Part shown: piece by piece, positions 1 to 10,623 of the stretch | Layout: each line of letters starts with the position of its first letter | Position numbering within the stretch: the first letter of the stretch is position 1 | From: Pyropia yezoensis | Taxonomy: Eukaryota; Rhodophyta; Bangiophyceae; Bangiales; Bangiaceae | Direction of reading: 5' to 3' | Length of the DNA: 64,000 nt | Assembly (NCBI GenBank): GCA_009829735.1 | Contig: CM020620.1 | Location: forward strand, 14,133,420-14,197,419 | The notes under the pieces: model-generated | Seen by the model: only the letters and a program-made list of their open reading frames with translations | The model's database searches: none | What the model was told of the DNA's origin: nothing | Position numbers and translations under genes: made by a program

Positions 1-177
1 AACTGCCGCGCAGGTGGGCTCTGTGCCGATACGCAAGGTGGGTTCTGACTGGGAATTGCTTGGTGCCTGGCTTGTCTTTGTACGTTCCTGCTTGGTTGGG
101 CTCCATACTGCTGTCCCTGCTACCGTGCTGCACTCCTTTCCCCCCGGTTCGATGACCCTGCTTGTTCCCCTCTACAG
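1..177 (+). other. 3' part of an intron ahead of the DNAJC21-like exon
   Basis: No coding similarity is seen here. The stretch ends in a pyrimidine-rich tract and an AG acceptor (tctacag at 171-177), after which the conserved J-protein sequence begins in frame. The N-terminal J domain must be encoded to the left of the window. The acceptor is inferred from where protein similarity starts, not from a transcript. Confidence 0.6.
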
Positions 178-1971
178 CGACGGTCCTCGACGCTCGACCT
201 GTACCGCTACTTCTCCTCCTCTGCCTACACACCCGCCACCTTCCACACCGTCTTCTCCACAGTGTTTGACACGCTCGCGACGGAGGAGCGGGAGAGCCCC
301 AACCCGCCCCCCCGCGGGGTGCTCCCCCCCTTTGGCACCCGCGGCTCGGGCCACGCCGTCACCCGCGCCTTTTACGCCGCCTGGTCCCACTTTGCGTCGG
401 CCAAGACGTTTGCGCACGCGGACGCGTACAACCCCGCGACCGCCCCCGCGCGCGACATCCGGCGGGCGATGGAGAAGGAGAACCGCGCCCGCCGCTCCGA
501 GGCGCGCACCGCCTTCAACGCCCTCGTCCGGTCGCTGGTGGCTTACGTCCGCCGGCGGGACGTGCGGGTGGGGGAGGCGGAGCGCGCCGCGGACGAGGCA
601 GCGGCGGCGGTGAACGCGGCGCGCGTGCGGGGGGTGGCCGAGTCGGTGGCGCGGCGCAAGGCGGCGTCCCGGGCGGCGGCGGCGGCCATGGCCACAGAGG
701 AGATGGACGCGGGGCTCGCCGAGCTGGTCGCCGCCACCCGCCGAGAGGAGCAGGAGGAGGCGGCCGCGGCGTCGGCAGCGGCCGCGGCAGCGGCGGCGGC
801 TGCTGGGGATGGGGAGGGGGGGGAGGGAGGGGGGGTGGGCGGCGCGGGGGGGGACCAGGACTGGTGGTGCGAGGCGTGTGCCAAGCGCTTCCGCAGTGAC
901 AGCCAGTGGCGCAACCACGAGCGCTCCAAGAAACATCGGGCGGTGGTGGCGCGGTGGCGGCGGCAGGCGCTGGCGGAAGAGCGTGCTTTCCAGCGCTTGT
1001 CCTTGGACGACGACAACGACGGTGACGCCGGTGACGACAGTGACGGGAGTGGGGGTGGTGACGGAGAGGCTGCAGCGTCAGCGGCTGACAGCTCTGCAGA
1101 CGGGAATGGGAGCGGTGACGGTGGGTTGGCCCGCCGCGGCGCGTCCGCGTCTGACGCCGAGGCGGCCGCAGGGGACGACGCCGCGTGTGGGTCCAACGGG
1201 GCGGCACCCGCCGCCGGCGTGGATGCAGACGGCACGGCCAGTGACGGGGGCAGCGCCACTGCGAGCGACGCGGCGCCGCCCCGGGCTGACGGTGCCCGCG
1301 CGTCGGGCGGCTCGTCGTCGGCATCGTCCTCGTCGGCCGCGTCGGCAGAGGGGGTTCTCAGCGCCATGGCGCGCGGCCGGGCCAAGCGGGCGCGCAAGGC
1401 GGCGGCCAAGCGGCGGTCTGCGGCGGCCGCCGCCGCGTCGGGGGTGCACCACGGGGCGGCGGCAGGTGCCGACGGCGGCGCGCCCCCCACCGACCATAGC
1501 AGCGACGGTAACGGCGACGGGGACGTCCCCGCCGCTGGGGACAGTGCGGCTGCGGCGGCGGCGGAGCAGGAGGGGGAGGGGGGAGTGCCCCCCGCCGACG
1601 ACGCGGCGGGCAGCCGGGGGCCGACGGCGGCGGCGGCGGCGGGGCGGCGGCCGAAAAAGGGCAAGCGGTCCAAGCAGTCCAAGCAGGGCGTGGCGCCGTC
1701 TGGTGCGGCTGCCGCGGCAGGTGGCGCTGCCGCGGCCGCTGCGGCTGCCGCTGTCGCTGCCGGCGGCGGCGGCCGTAGCGGCGGCGACGACGGCGCGTGG
1801 CGGTGCAACGTGTGTGCGGCCACCTACGAGACCCGCAACCGCCTCTTCCGGCACGTCAAGGAGAAGGGCCACGCACTGGCCGTACCGCAGCAGCCGCCGC
1901 CAGAAGCGGCGGCCGCCGGTGGTGGCGGCGGCCGCCGGCGGCGGCGGGCTGCAAAAGGCGGCGCCCACTGA
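178..1971 (+). CDS. DNAJC21: DNAJC21/JJJ1-like J-protein, C-terminal exon (partial)
   Basis: Proteins of this family are cytosolic/nucleolar Hsp70 co-chaperones that release shuttling factors from pre-60S ribosomes. The exon has 597 codons. It opens with the segment that follows the J domain (DLYRYFSSSAY at about 196), then the family block FYAAWSHFASAKTFAHADAY and a basic region containing MEKENRARR. The first C2H2 finger lies at about 862-942 (CEAC...HERSKKH) and the second at about 1798-1880 (CNVC...HVKEKGH). Both are characteristic of JJJ1/DNAJC21. About 285 residues of Ala/Gly/Asp/Ser-rich low complexity separate the fingers, far more than usual. The C-terminus is basic (RRRRR). The J domain with its HPD motif is outside the window. 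The identification rests on the block order plus both fingers and is confident; the splice site is inferred. Confidence 0.9.
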   Translation, partial: RRSSTLDLYRYFSSSAYTPATFHTVFSTVFDTLATEERESPNPPPRGVLPPFGTRGSGHAVTRAFYAAWSHFASAKTFAHADAYNPATAPARDIRRAMEKENRARRSEARTAFNALVRSLVAYVRRRDVRVGEAERAADEAAAAVNAARVRGVAESVARRKAASRAAAAAMATEEMDAGLAELVAATRREEQEEAAAASAAAAAAAAAAGDGEGGEGGGVGGAGGDQDWWCEACAKRFRSDSQWRNHERSKKHRAVVARWRRQALAEERAFQRLSLDDDNDGDAGDDSDGSGGGDGEAAASAADSSADGNGSGDGGLARRGASASDAEAAAGDDAACGSNGAAPAAGVDADGTASDGGSATASDAAPPRADGARASGGSSSASSSSAASAEGVLSAMARGRAKRARKAAAKRRSAAAAAASGVHHGAAAGADGGAPPTDHSSDGNGDGDVPAAGDSAAAAAAEQEGEGGVPPADDAAGSRGPTAAAAAGRRPKKGKRSKQSKQGVAPSGAAAAAGGAAAAAAAAAVAAGGGGRSGGDDGAWRCNVCAATYETRNRLFRHVKEKGHALAVPQQPPPEAAAAGGGGGRRRRRAAKGGAH

Positions 1972-3465
1972 TACCGGGTGGCCATCCCCCCCACGGCGCC
2001 CCCCGCCCCCCACCCACTGAAACGCCGCTGCGGCTCGTGGCGCGTGTGGGCCGGATCATCCGTTGACGCTGCCGCTCCCCATGGTCGGGGGGGGAGCGGG
2101 GGCCCCACGGTCCCTTTTGCCATGGGCCGCCCACCAGCCGCCGCCGGTCGTCCACAACCGGCCGCCGCCGATCGTTGGTGGGGGTCCCGCGGGGGCGGCT
2201 GCCACCCACGCCGCACGGCCCAGAGCCCCCTTCCCCCTGGGTCTCATTCGCTGGGGGCGGCCACCCCGCGGGGGTGGCGTCGCCGCCGGCCGTCGGCGTG
2301 TCGTTGCGTACCCGACGACCCCGGCGGCCTCGGCGACCCCAGCGGCCTGCGGTGCTCTGCGACGGTGCTCGGTGCTGCGGCGTTCTTATTCCATTTCTTC
2401 GTTTTTTTCTTCTCGATTGTTCCCCATCTGACTCGTCGCAAGCGCTCCTCGGGCAGTGGCGGGCACGCGGCCGAGCGCGGCTGTGGCGCCTGGCAGTGGG
2501 GCTGAGGGGGGCGACGGCGCTCGCCGCCCCCCCCCCTCCCCCCGCCTGGCGTGCGCTGGCTTCATAGCAGTCCTTCACCCCCGAGGGGGGGTTGGCATGC
2601 CGCGGGCATGCCGTCGGTCCTCGGCGCCTGGCGGTGTGGCACGCCGTTGGCGGGGCGTCGGCGGGCACGGGAGACTCGCCGCCGCTGCCTCTGTTGCTGC
2701 TGCCGCTGCGGCTGCCGCTGCTGCCGCTGCCGCTGCTGACGCTGCCGCTGCTGTCGCTGCCGCTGCCGCTGCCGTCGCTGTTGCTGCCGCTGCCGCTGCT
2801 GCCGCTGCCGGCCGTTGCTCCCTGCCGCTGCTGCTGCCGCTGCTGCTGCTGCCTCTGCAGCCGTTCCCGCCGCTGCCGCTGCTGTCGCCGCCGCTGCCGT
2901 GAGAGCCCGCCGGTGGTCAGGAGGTGGGGGTGATGTGTGCATGGGCTGGAGCCCCTAACGCATCGTCATCCAACCGATTAACTCTGACCTTTGCGCCACG
3001 CCGCCGCCACGACTGACGTGTGGAGGCTTGGGGTGAGCGGTGCCCCCCTCCCTGGCTGGCTGTTGGAATCTGCGTTCAGCAGCTGACGGGCCCGCCGGGG
3101 GGTGAACCGTGACGGTCGAGGCCTGCCACACGCGGACAAGAGCCGCCCAGCAGCGCTGGTGCTGTGGCACGCGGGGGAGCACAAAGTAAAGCGCCTGTTT
3201 CATCCCTCCCTGCCACCCCCTCTGATTGATTGCACATAGGCCCCGCTACAGCCCCCTCTTCTCTCTCTCTGTACGACTCGTCTCCCACAGGCGCCTTGCC
3301 CGCCCTCCCCCCCCACCGCCCCACGGCCCCTTACCGACCCCACATCACCCCCATACTCCATCCCCCCCCCCCCTCCCCGCCGCCCGCCCGCCCCCTCGCG
3401 CCCTCTCGCGCCCCCTCACCTCCCGCGACGGCGGCTGGTGGTGGTGGTGGCGGCGGCACTGCTGC
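1972..3465. other. Intergenic region between two host genes
   Basis: The region holds the 3' flank of the J-protein gene and the 3' flank of the convergent Cys/Trp-rich gene. Apart from the CTGCCG-type repeat tract near 2684-2905 I see no gene. All open frames here are short, GC-driven and of low complexity. Confidence 0.5.
2684..2905. repeat. Imperfect CTGCCG/CTG microsatellite
   Basis: About 220 bp of interrupted tandem CTGCCG hexamers and CTG triplets (ccgctg, ctgctg, ctgccg). Every frame is open because of the repeat unit, so the poly-Leu/Pro/Ala/Gln-type frames across it are not evidence of a gene. Confidence 0.85.
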
Positions 3466-4118
3466 TCAGCACTTCTTCCACGCCGCATTGTTGCCGTCCT
3501 TGCAGTAGCACTGCTTGTGGTCGGCCCACGCCCACTTGCAGTGCATGAGGTCGTCGCTCTTGTCGACCGACAGCTTGGTCGGCCACCAGTTGTCCACGCA
3601 CACCCGCGTCGGCGTGTCGGTGCGCATCGTCTTGGCCATCGGCTTGGGGCACGCCGGCAGGCAGTGGATGGTGTCGCACCCCTTCCAGGTGCACTTGCCC
3701 CACGCGACCTTTTTCCCACACGCCTTCCACGTCTTGGTGCACCGCTCGCCATTGGCCTTGACCCACCGGGTCTTCATCTCCATGGGCATGGGCGGGCACG
3801 TTGGCTCTGGCGGGCACCACGTCGAGTCGTGCCACTTCCACACGCAGTTCCGGTCCGCGTTGAGCACCCGGTCCACCACCACCCACCGGGAGGTGCACAG
3901 GCGGTTGCCCCGCCACATCTTCATCGTCTTGGCGGGCGGCCAGGGGGGGCAGCACGAGATCTTGTCCGCCCACACGTACCGCCCGTCCTTGACGCCCGCC
4001 ACCCACCACGCGTTGATGCACATGGCCCCGTTAACGTCGGTGAACTTCATCTGCTTGTCCGCCGGCCGCGGCTCGGACGTGGACTGCCCGACCGCGGTGG
4101 CGGGGAGGGTGGCCGCCA

Positions 4119-4150
<32 letters not shown>

Positions 4151-4185
4151 GCCGCCGTGACGGCAGACAGCCGGAACCGCATCAT
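3466..4185 (-). CDS. Secreted Cys/Trp-rich protein of four tandem repeats, family unknown
   Basis: 239 residues starting at the first of two adjacent ATGs. Residues 1 to about 33 form an Arg-led, Ala/Val-rich hydrophobic stretch ending near AVGQS, a clear signal peptide, so the product should enter the secretory pathway. The rest splits into four repeats that each start with MK or MR (about 46-87, 88-136, 137-186, 187-239). Each has C-x3-W (C56/W60, C97/W101, C149/W153, C196/W200). Repeats 2-4 have C-x-W-x7-C (C114-C124, C165-C175, C216-C226). Repeat 1 has Tyr70 in place of the first of these cysteines. Linkers carry CPP or CPKP. There are 18 Cys and 18 Trp in all, an even Cys number that fits disulfides. 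I do not recognise the fold. A wall or matrix protein, or a carbohydrate- or surface-binding role, is possible but is inference. The frame is unbroken and compositionally distinct from the surrounding low complexity, so it is very likely a real gene. Confidence 0.85.
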
Positions 4186-4902
4186 GGCAGCCGCTAGGGG
4201 TGCGCGACGGAGAAGGGAGGAGCGTGGGTGGACGACCGGGGACGCGGGGGGGGGTGGGGAGGAGGCAACGGCGGCGAAAGGGAGATGCTAGGTGGGACCA
4301 GCGGCGGCGGCAAGGTCGGCGAGGCGGTCGATACCGTGGTGGGCCGCGACACACCGGGGGGGGGGGGAAAGAAGGCACCCGCCCGCGGGGACAGAAGCGG
4401 CGGCGGCAGCCCCCCCAAAAAAAAACAGAAGGGTACCGGCCCCGGCGCGTGCGCAGGCAGACGCCGTGCGCGGCAGGCGCGGGTGGGGGGTAGGGGGAGC
4501 GGGGGTGGTCCCCAGCCGCGGTCCGAGACGGAGGGGTGTGGGGGCCCGCTGCCGCGGCGTCTGGGGTGGTGGGGGCGCGGTGGACGTGCGCCGACGCCGC
4601 ACCGACAGGCTCCCGCCGCCGCCGACCGACCGACCGACCGGCCGCGCCACCCACACCTCGCAGCCCACGCAGCACAGACGGGGGGGGGCAGACGGACAGG
4701 TGAGAGGGGGGGGGGGGGGGGGGGAGGGCGGCGCGAGGGGGGGCTGTGCGGCGTCTCTGGTACAACCGTGGCCGTTGGGTCCTTGCTGCCCCTCCCCCCA
4801 TCCGCCAGCGGCGGCACGCCGGGACCTTTTGACCACGTTCCCCCGCCAGGGCGGCCCCCGCCGCCCGCCGCCGACGGCCGGCGGTGGCCGGCGGCCGGCG
4901 GC

Positions 4903-4938
<36 letters not shown>

Positions 4939-6326
4939 CTGGCAGGGGCGGTGGCGGCCGCCCACGACCGCCGCGTTGCGCGGGCGGTGGGGTGAGCGGG
5001 GGGAGCCGCGGCAGAGAGGGGGGAGAAGGGAAGGGGGGTGAGGGGGGGGGGGGGGGGGCGTGGGGGGGCGGCCGGTTTCCTCTGCCGCCCCCCCACCACC
5101 GCCGCCGCTTTGCGGCTCCCGCACGACGCCCCGCCTCCTCCGCCTCCTCCTCTGCCGCCCACGCCATCCCCCCCCCCCCCCACCCCCCCCCTCCTCCCCG
5201 GGAGGCGGCGCCACCGTCCCACCCACCACCCCCCCGCACCCCTCCCCGCGCGGGAGACCCTCCCCACCCCCAATGGGCGCCGCCGCCCCACCCCCCGCCC
5301 ATGGGCGGCGCCGGCCGCTCCCCTCCCCCCCCACGTCAACGGCGTGCACTGACAGTCGTGGGCGGCGTCGGCGGCGGCAGCGGCGGCGGCGGCGGCAGCG
5401 GCAGCGGCGACGGCGGCGACGGCGGCGACGGCGGGGGCCAGCGGCGGCGGGGGTCCTGTCCCCCCCCCCCCCCTACCTACCGACCTACCTACCTACCCAC
5501 CACCCGGGCGCGTCGCCGCCGCCGCCGCCGCGCCCGCCCCCACCCGCCCGCGCGCCGTGACGGCGGCGTGGCGGGCGGGGGGGTGGTCCGGCGGCTGGGG
5601 CGGCGAAAAAAAAAAAAAAAAAAAAAAAAAGCCCACACGGGTGGACGGACGCTGCTGTGCCGCCCCGCACGCGCATGGCAGGGGGCGGTGGCGGGGGGTG
5701 GGTGGGTGGGTGGCGGGGGCGGGCGGGCGGGCGGGCGCCGACGCGGCGGGCAGGCAGGCCAGGGGGGAAGGCGGCGCACAACCGGTAGCGTGCGCGTCGC
5801 CCCCGCGGTGGGTCTCCCGCCGCCGGGGGTGGTGGTGGTGGGTTGGCAGAGGCGGGGGAGCAACGCGACCCCACCGGCCGCCGCCCTCTACACGCCGCCG
5901 CCGCCGCACCCCCCCCCGCCTTCTCCTTCTCCCGCAGTCATCATCCAGCCACCACACACACGCGCGCCCACCCCCCCCCGCACCGCCCCACATGCCACGT
6001 CAGCGGGTGTCGGCGGCATGCGGGCAACTGGCGCGAGCAGCACGCCACGCCGCCGCTCCCCCCCCCCTGCCATCGTCGCGTCCTCCTCCCCCCCCCCCCC
6101 CCCCCCCCCCCCCCCTTTCCCCCCCTTCCCCCCCCCAGCCACAGCCGCCCCCGCGACAGCGGCGGCGGTGGCAATGGCAGCGGCCGGCGGGGGGGCAATG
6201 CCATGCCGGTGGCGGCCGAGGAGGGGGGGGGGGTGGGGGGTGGGGGGGTGGTGGTGGTCGCCCGCCCGTGGGGCCCACCCACCCCCCGCTGCGGCCGGGC
6301 ACCCGTCCCTGCGGGCGGCGGCAGCA

Positions 6327-6376
<50 letters not shown>

Positions 6377-8340
6377 CCCCCCCCCTTCCCCCCAAGCTGG
6401 TGCCGTTACACCCCGCCACGGAGGCGGCGGCCGGTGGCGGCGCGGGACCAGGAACACTCTCGGCAGCGGGGGTGTGGAGGAGGGAGGGGAGGAGAGGGGG
6501 CCGAGGGGGTGGGGAGGGGGGGGGGGGAAGCGCCAACGGGCCTCTCAACGTCCACCCCACCGCGCCGCGGCCAAACCCATCGTCCCCCCCTACGTCTCCC
6601 GCCCGTCCCACTGTCATGGGGGCGGGGGGGGGGGGGGGGGGTGTGCGTATACCAGCGCCAACCCCCCCCCCCCCCCCCCCCCCCCCGCCCCCCCGCCGCC
6701 GCCGCCGTCCACGCACGGCAGCCTGTGGCAAGGCCAAGGAGCAGGTAGAGCCGTGGGGGGAGGCGTGACGACGGGCACCCCCCGGCGCGCTCGTGTCAAG
6801 CCGCTGCCCCCATCCGTCTCCCCCCCGCGAGACACACCCCCACCCCCCCCCCCCCCCCCTCCGTCCCATCCGACTGTCAAGAGGGGCGATGACGGGGCCG
6901 CCTGCCGCCTGCCGCCGCCGCCGTCACCCACCCACCCGGGGGAAGCGCCCCCCCCCCCCGCCCCCACCCCGGCCACCGCCACCGCCACCGCCGGTGGTGG
7001 TTGCAACGGCAACGCCGGCCAGCGGCGACGGGTCACCGTCGGGGGGCGGGCTCGACGGCGGAGGGGCGGGTGGGCGGGGGCGGTGGCGCCCACGGGCGGG
7101 TACGTGTGGGTGGGGCGCCGGCCGGGATGGCCGCCGCCGCCGCCACCGCCCCCATCCCCGTCACCGCACGCCGGGCCGGAGCAACCACCGCCGGCACGCA
7201 CGGGGCGGCCCCGCCTCACCGCCGCCCCCCCCCCCCCTGCTTTGCGGGCAGCAGCCACCGGCGGCCGCGGCGGGCCACACGCGACAGCGTGCCAGCAAGG
7301 GACGGCTGCAGCGGCGGCGGTAGCGGCGGCGGCGGCGGCGGCGGCGGCACGCGGCCGGCGGTGACGGTATCTCTCGTATCGCTCTCCCCTCTCTTCCTCC
7401 CCTACCCCTCCCGCCACCACCACCACCCCCCCTCTCCGCCCCCCCCCCCCCCCCCCCCCCCTTGCGTCCCCAGCGTCGGCAGCCGGCGTGCCACGCGGTG
7501 CCATCCCCGCGCGCACGCCGCCCCCCTCTCGGTAGCACACCCACGCACCCGTGGCAGACGCCGCGCGTGGGCCAGTGGGGGGAGAAAAAAAGAAAGGGGG
7601 GGCGCGGGGGGGGGGGGGGCGGGGCGACAGGAGAGAGGAGGAGGAAGCGCAAGAGGCACGCAAGGAAAGAGCAGAGGGGGGGGCGGCGGCGGTTGTCGTT
7701 GTAGACCCGGAAGGGCCTGACGTTGGCACGTGTGGCCGTTGCCACCCCCTTCCCCAACCCCTCCGTCCCTCCAAGCCACCTACCCACCCACCCACCGTGG
7801 GGGGGGGAGGGGAGGGGGGGGGGTAGCGGTGCCACCGACCCGGCGGGGAGCTCCCCGCGTGCGCATGGCCGCGACGGCACGATGCGGGCGCGGCGACGGG
7901 CGGTGGCACGCACGCCCCCGTCGCCCGCGCACCCACCACCCCCCGCCTCCCCGCAGAGGGGGCGGTGGGTGGCTGCCGCAGCCCCGCTCCCCCACACCCA
8001 CCCTCTCCCCCCTCGGGGGCTCAGCGTGCCCGCCCGCCCGCTTACCGTGCGCACAGCCCCCCCGGACGGCCGCCCCCGGCAGCAGGGGGGCGGCAGCGGG
8101 CGCCCCGCGCGGGGGACCGTACATGCGCGGCACCCCGCGCTGGGAGGCGCGCCGTGGGTAGCTACGCACGCACCGCCCCGCCCGGCAACGCGACGCGCCG
8201 GCGCCGGCGCGGGCGCGGGCGCGTCGTGGACGAGACGCGGTGCGTCCACGTCCCTTGCGGCGGGGGGTGGACGAGAGAGCCGCGACGGTCACAAGGGGTC
8301 CTACTGCATGGTCATGGACGATGGTGGACGAGAGAACAAA
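4186..8340. repeat. 4-kb G/C homopolymer and CGG-rich low-complexity domain
   Basis: Dense runs of C or G (for example around 4707-4726, 6084-6117, 6616-6640 and 6661-6686), GGC/CCG trinucleotide tracts (about 4900-4940, 5360-5440, 6320-6375) and an A25 tract. Frames of up to 826 codons stay open on both strands only because stop codons are rare in such DNA. Their products are Pro/Gly/Arg/Ala strings without any domain. I support no gene here. Confidence 0.7.
5606..5630. repeat. A25 homopolymer in GC-rich DNA
   Basis: Twenty-five consecutive A residues, isolated in sequence that is almost entirely G and C. No retrocopied gene, SINE body or target duplication is visible next to it, so it is listed only as a homopolymer tract. 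Confidence 0.9.
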
Positions 8341-9811
8341 AAAAAAATTAAGTGGGGAAAGGTTGCTCGCTTAAAACTTTAGGGCACATGGTGCGTAGCA
8401 CAAAAAAGATACAGGCAGGTTCTTCTGGGCTCGGGCCCAGGCAGGAGACCCGCCATGACGGGGTCCGCGGCCGCCATGCTGACAGAAGGATCATAGAGCC
8501 TCACGAGAACTCATGAGGTCCGTGTGTCTCCCGGCCGGTGTACCTCTCTCAGGGGCACCCTGGGTGGACCGGCGGCTGTCGACCCTGAAATGGGGCCATC
8601 CTTTTCGCACTCTTTTGCTCGGCTCGGGGGTCGGTCCGGGCCTATGTGGTAACTGAGGCTTGGAAGAGGGGTGCTCGACTTTGGGGAGGAGCCCGGGGAA
8701 GGCTGGAGGCCATTGTTTTGAGGACCTTTTTCGGTGTGCGGGTCCCTGGTTTTGAGAACGCCGTTCTTGGCGGAATTGTTCCATGTCATGGGCTCGCTTG
8801 ATTGGTCCACGAAGAAGCCTGGTCCTCATGTGCCCCTTGCCTGTTCAGGCATCTCTGGCAGGGCCCCCCCCGCCTCTTGATGAAGGAGCCTCCCCCCCCC
8901 CTTTTCCCCTCCTGGACCTCTCTCCTGGACTGGACGCCTCGGGGAGACAAAACGCCACCCGCCCCACGCCCGCCGCCGCGGTCCCCATTGCCGGGACTTC
9001 GGCGGGGCACCTTCCGTGCACAGAGGGCGGCCGAGCGGGGAGCATGGCTCAGAGGGATACTTTTCCTCACGTGCCAACGTGCGCGACCAGTGGGGGCGAT
9101 GGGGACCGCGCCCTGCGCATCTGTGGCATGGGGGTGGTGATGCCCCGCCTTAAAGGTGAGGCGGGCAGCACGAAGGCCCTTGCTGCTTGTTTGTCCGTAA
9201 CGCAGACTGTGTCTCTCCCGAGACCCCCCCAAAAACAGCTCCAGCAACGCCCTGCTCCCGTTTTACCTCACATCCCCTCGTCCCACCCGCACCACGCCAA
9301 GTGCTCAGCCAAGCCAAACAGCTTCCGATTGCCCGGGAGAGCTTCCGTGTCCGCCTCGCAGCCACCCTGAGCTCGACCGGGGCAGGCCTGCCCCCCGTAC
9401 AACAACAAAATCAGCGCCGGCGGCGCCAGCACCACCGCCACCATCGACGCCGTCGCCCACCCCGTTCCGTGTAGAACAGTTACTTTACCCCAGCTGCCGT
9501 GCTCCCAGGCCGCCTAGAGCTCTCTCCATACCCCCGCTCCCTCCCTCCCACTATACTGCGGCGGTCCTGGATGGCAGCGGGGAGGCCGCAGCGCAAGCCG
9601 TGATCCACGGGAAGCCACCCCCGCCCCCGCCCCTGCCCTCTATCGACGTGCACGCCGCACCGGCGTCGCTGCTGCGCGTCGGTGGCGGCGGCCCCCCCCC
9701 CTGGTGCACCGCAATGGCCAGCGTCGTGTCATCTAGCGGCAAAGCGGTCGGAGGGTGGCAGCGGCGGTAGACGGTCTGATGGGGTGTTCGCACAGACGCT
9801 CAAGCGGCCGG
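8341..9811. other. Intergenic region without a recognisable gene
   Basis: Composition becomes more normal than in the preceding tract. Several short open frames overlap on both strands, but none shows a known motif or is obviously protein-like over its length. The region ends at the target-site duplication of Gypsy-1. Confidence 0.5.
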
Positions 9812-9816
9812 CCTTG
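9812..9816. repeat. Target-site duplication of Gypsy-1 (left copy)
   Basis: CCTTG directly precedes the TGTGGCA LTR end. The same five bases follow the other LTR at 22903-22907. A 5-bp duplication is usual for Ty3/gypsy integration and shows that both ends belong to one insertion. Confidence 0.93.
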
Positions 9817-10285
9817 TGTGGCAAAAACCACAAGCACACACGGCACCCAAGTTGGGGCGGTGTGCCAGGGCTGCCTCCCGTGTCGGGGGAACCGGAAGAA
9901 GTGCAAGTCGCACACACTCTGTCCCTGTTGTGGGGCAAACCCCCCACGGACAAACAAGAGCATGGTGTGTGGTCCAACAGTTTCTTGGTCGGGACGGGGA
10001 CGCAGGGCCAAGCCCCGCTGTCCCTCCCCTTATCCCCCCAGGGTCCACTCAGAATCTCGCCACTCAGAATCTCCCACCCCAGCACCTGCCCACCGGGCCA
10101 CACGAAAATTCAAGACGATAAATGCAGAAAACCCTCAAATCCAAGTTGGATTTACTACTAAGCTAACTATCCCAAACTTAGGGAATAAGGACCCAAATGC
10201 AGGGGGAGGAACGGATCAGGCTAGTGGCCTGCCGCCCCTTGCATGGCACGTGTTGCCCCCCTACCTGGGGGTCAATACTGCCACA
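9817..10285 (-). repeat. Gypsy-1 3' LTR
   Basis: 469 bp, beginning TGTGGCA and ending TGCCACA on the plus strand. It matches the LTR at 22434-22902 with few substitutions. It contains two dyads around AAGTT, at 9846-9856 (CCC arms) and 10137-10153 (6-bp AAATCC arms). Read on the plus strand it lies directly upstream of the antisense gene and could supply its promoter. Confidence 0.95.
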
Positions 10286-10298
10286 CTCCCCTCTCCTC
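10286..10298 (-). other. Gypsy-1 polypurine tract
   Basis: Thirteen purines on the minus strand (gaggagaggggag) directly abut the 3' LTR, the normal plus-strand priming site of an LTR retrotransposon. On the opposite strand the same bases followed by AG look like a splice acceptor ahead of the antisense gene. That second reading is speculative. Confidence 0.8.
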
Positions 10299-10600
10299 AG
10301 TTCCGACCGACCCGGTCGGCCCTGTGAGGGGGTGCGTAAACGCACGTCTCGGCGTTGGGGGCGCGACTTGCTGTCCCCCATCGAGTACGTAACACGGATG
10401 TGGAGGCGGTCACGTTGACCGCCCCTCTCCTCAAGCTTGCCCACTCGGCAGCTTGGTCTCCTCAGTTCACACTTCACCATCACCACCACCTCCCCTTCAC
10501 CTTCCACTGGGCCGCCCCACGCTGGGGAGGCCACCCGTATTCCCACGATCCGAGTCCCCCTCAACTCGAGGCGGGTCTCGTGCCGCGATAGCCAGAGCGT

Positions 10601-10621
10601 CTCTCCCCAACTTGGGGAGAG
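10601..10621. promoter_or_regulatory. 21-bp inverted repeat just upstream of the antisense gene ATG
   Basis: 8-bp arms ctctcccc / ggggagag surround the centre AACTT, giving 10 complementary bases on each side of one central base. It ends two bases before the ATG at 10624. Gypsy-3 has the same dyad at the same place; in Gypsy-2 it has decayed. It is one of many such dyads in the family. A regulatory role is inferred from position and conservation only. Confidence 0.5.
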
Positions 10622-10623
10622 CC

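Noticed and set aside
172-2668. Long minus-strand frames opposite the J-protein exon
   Set aside because: They are shadows of a GC-rich coding region. The plus strand carries the conserved J-protein blocks and both zinc fingers.
5606-5630. A25 as the tail of a retrocopy or SINE
   Set aside because: No gene-like or SINE-like body precedes it and no target duplication flanks it.
4884-7364. 826-codon open frame on the plus strand
   Set aside because: Pro/Gly/Arg/Ala strings across G and C homopolymers. All six frames are open here and no domain is visible.
10453-10623. Upstream extension of the Gypsy-1 antisense gene to the first codon of its open frame
   Set aside because: The added codons carry no ATG start. 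The ATG at 10624 is shared by all three copies, so I used it, although the frame is also open upstream in Gypsy-3.
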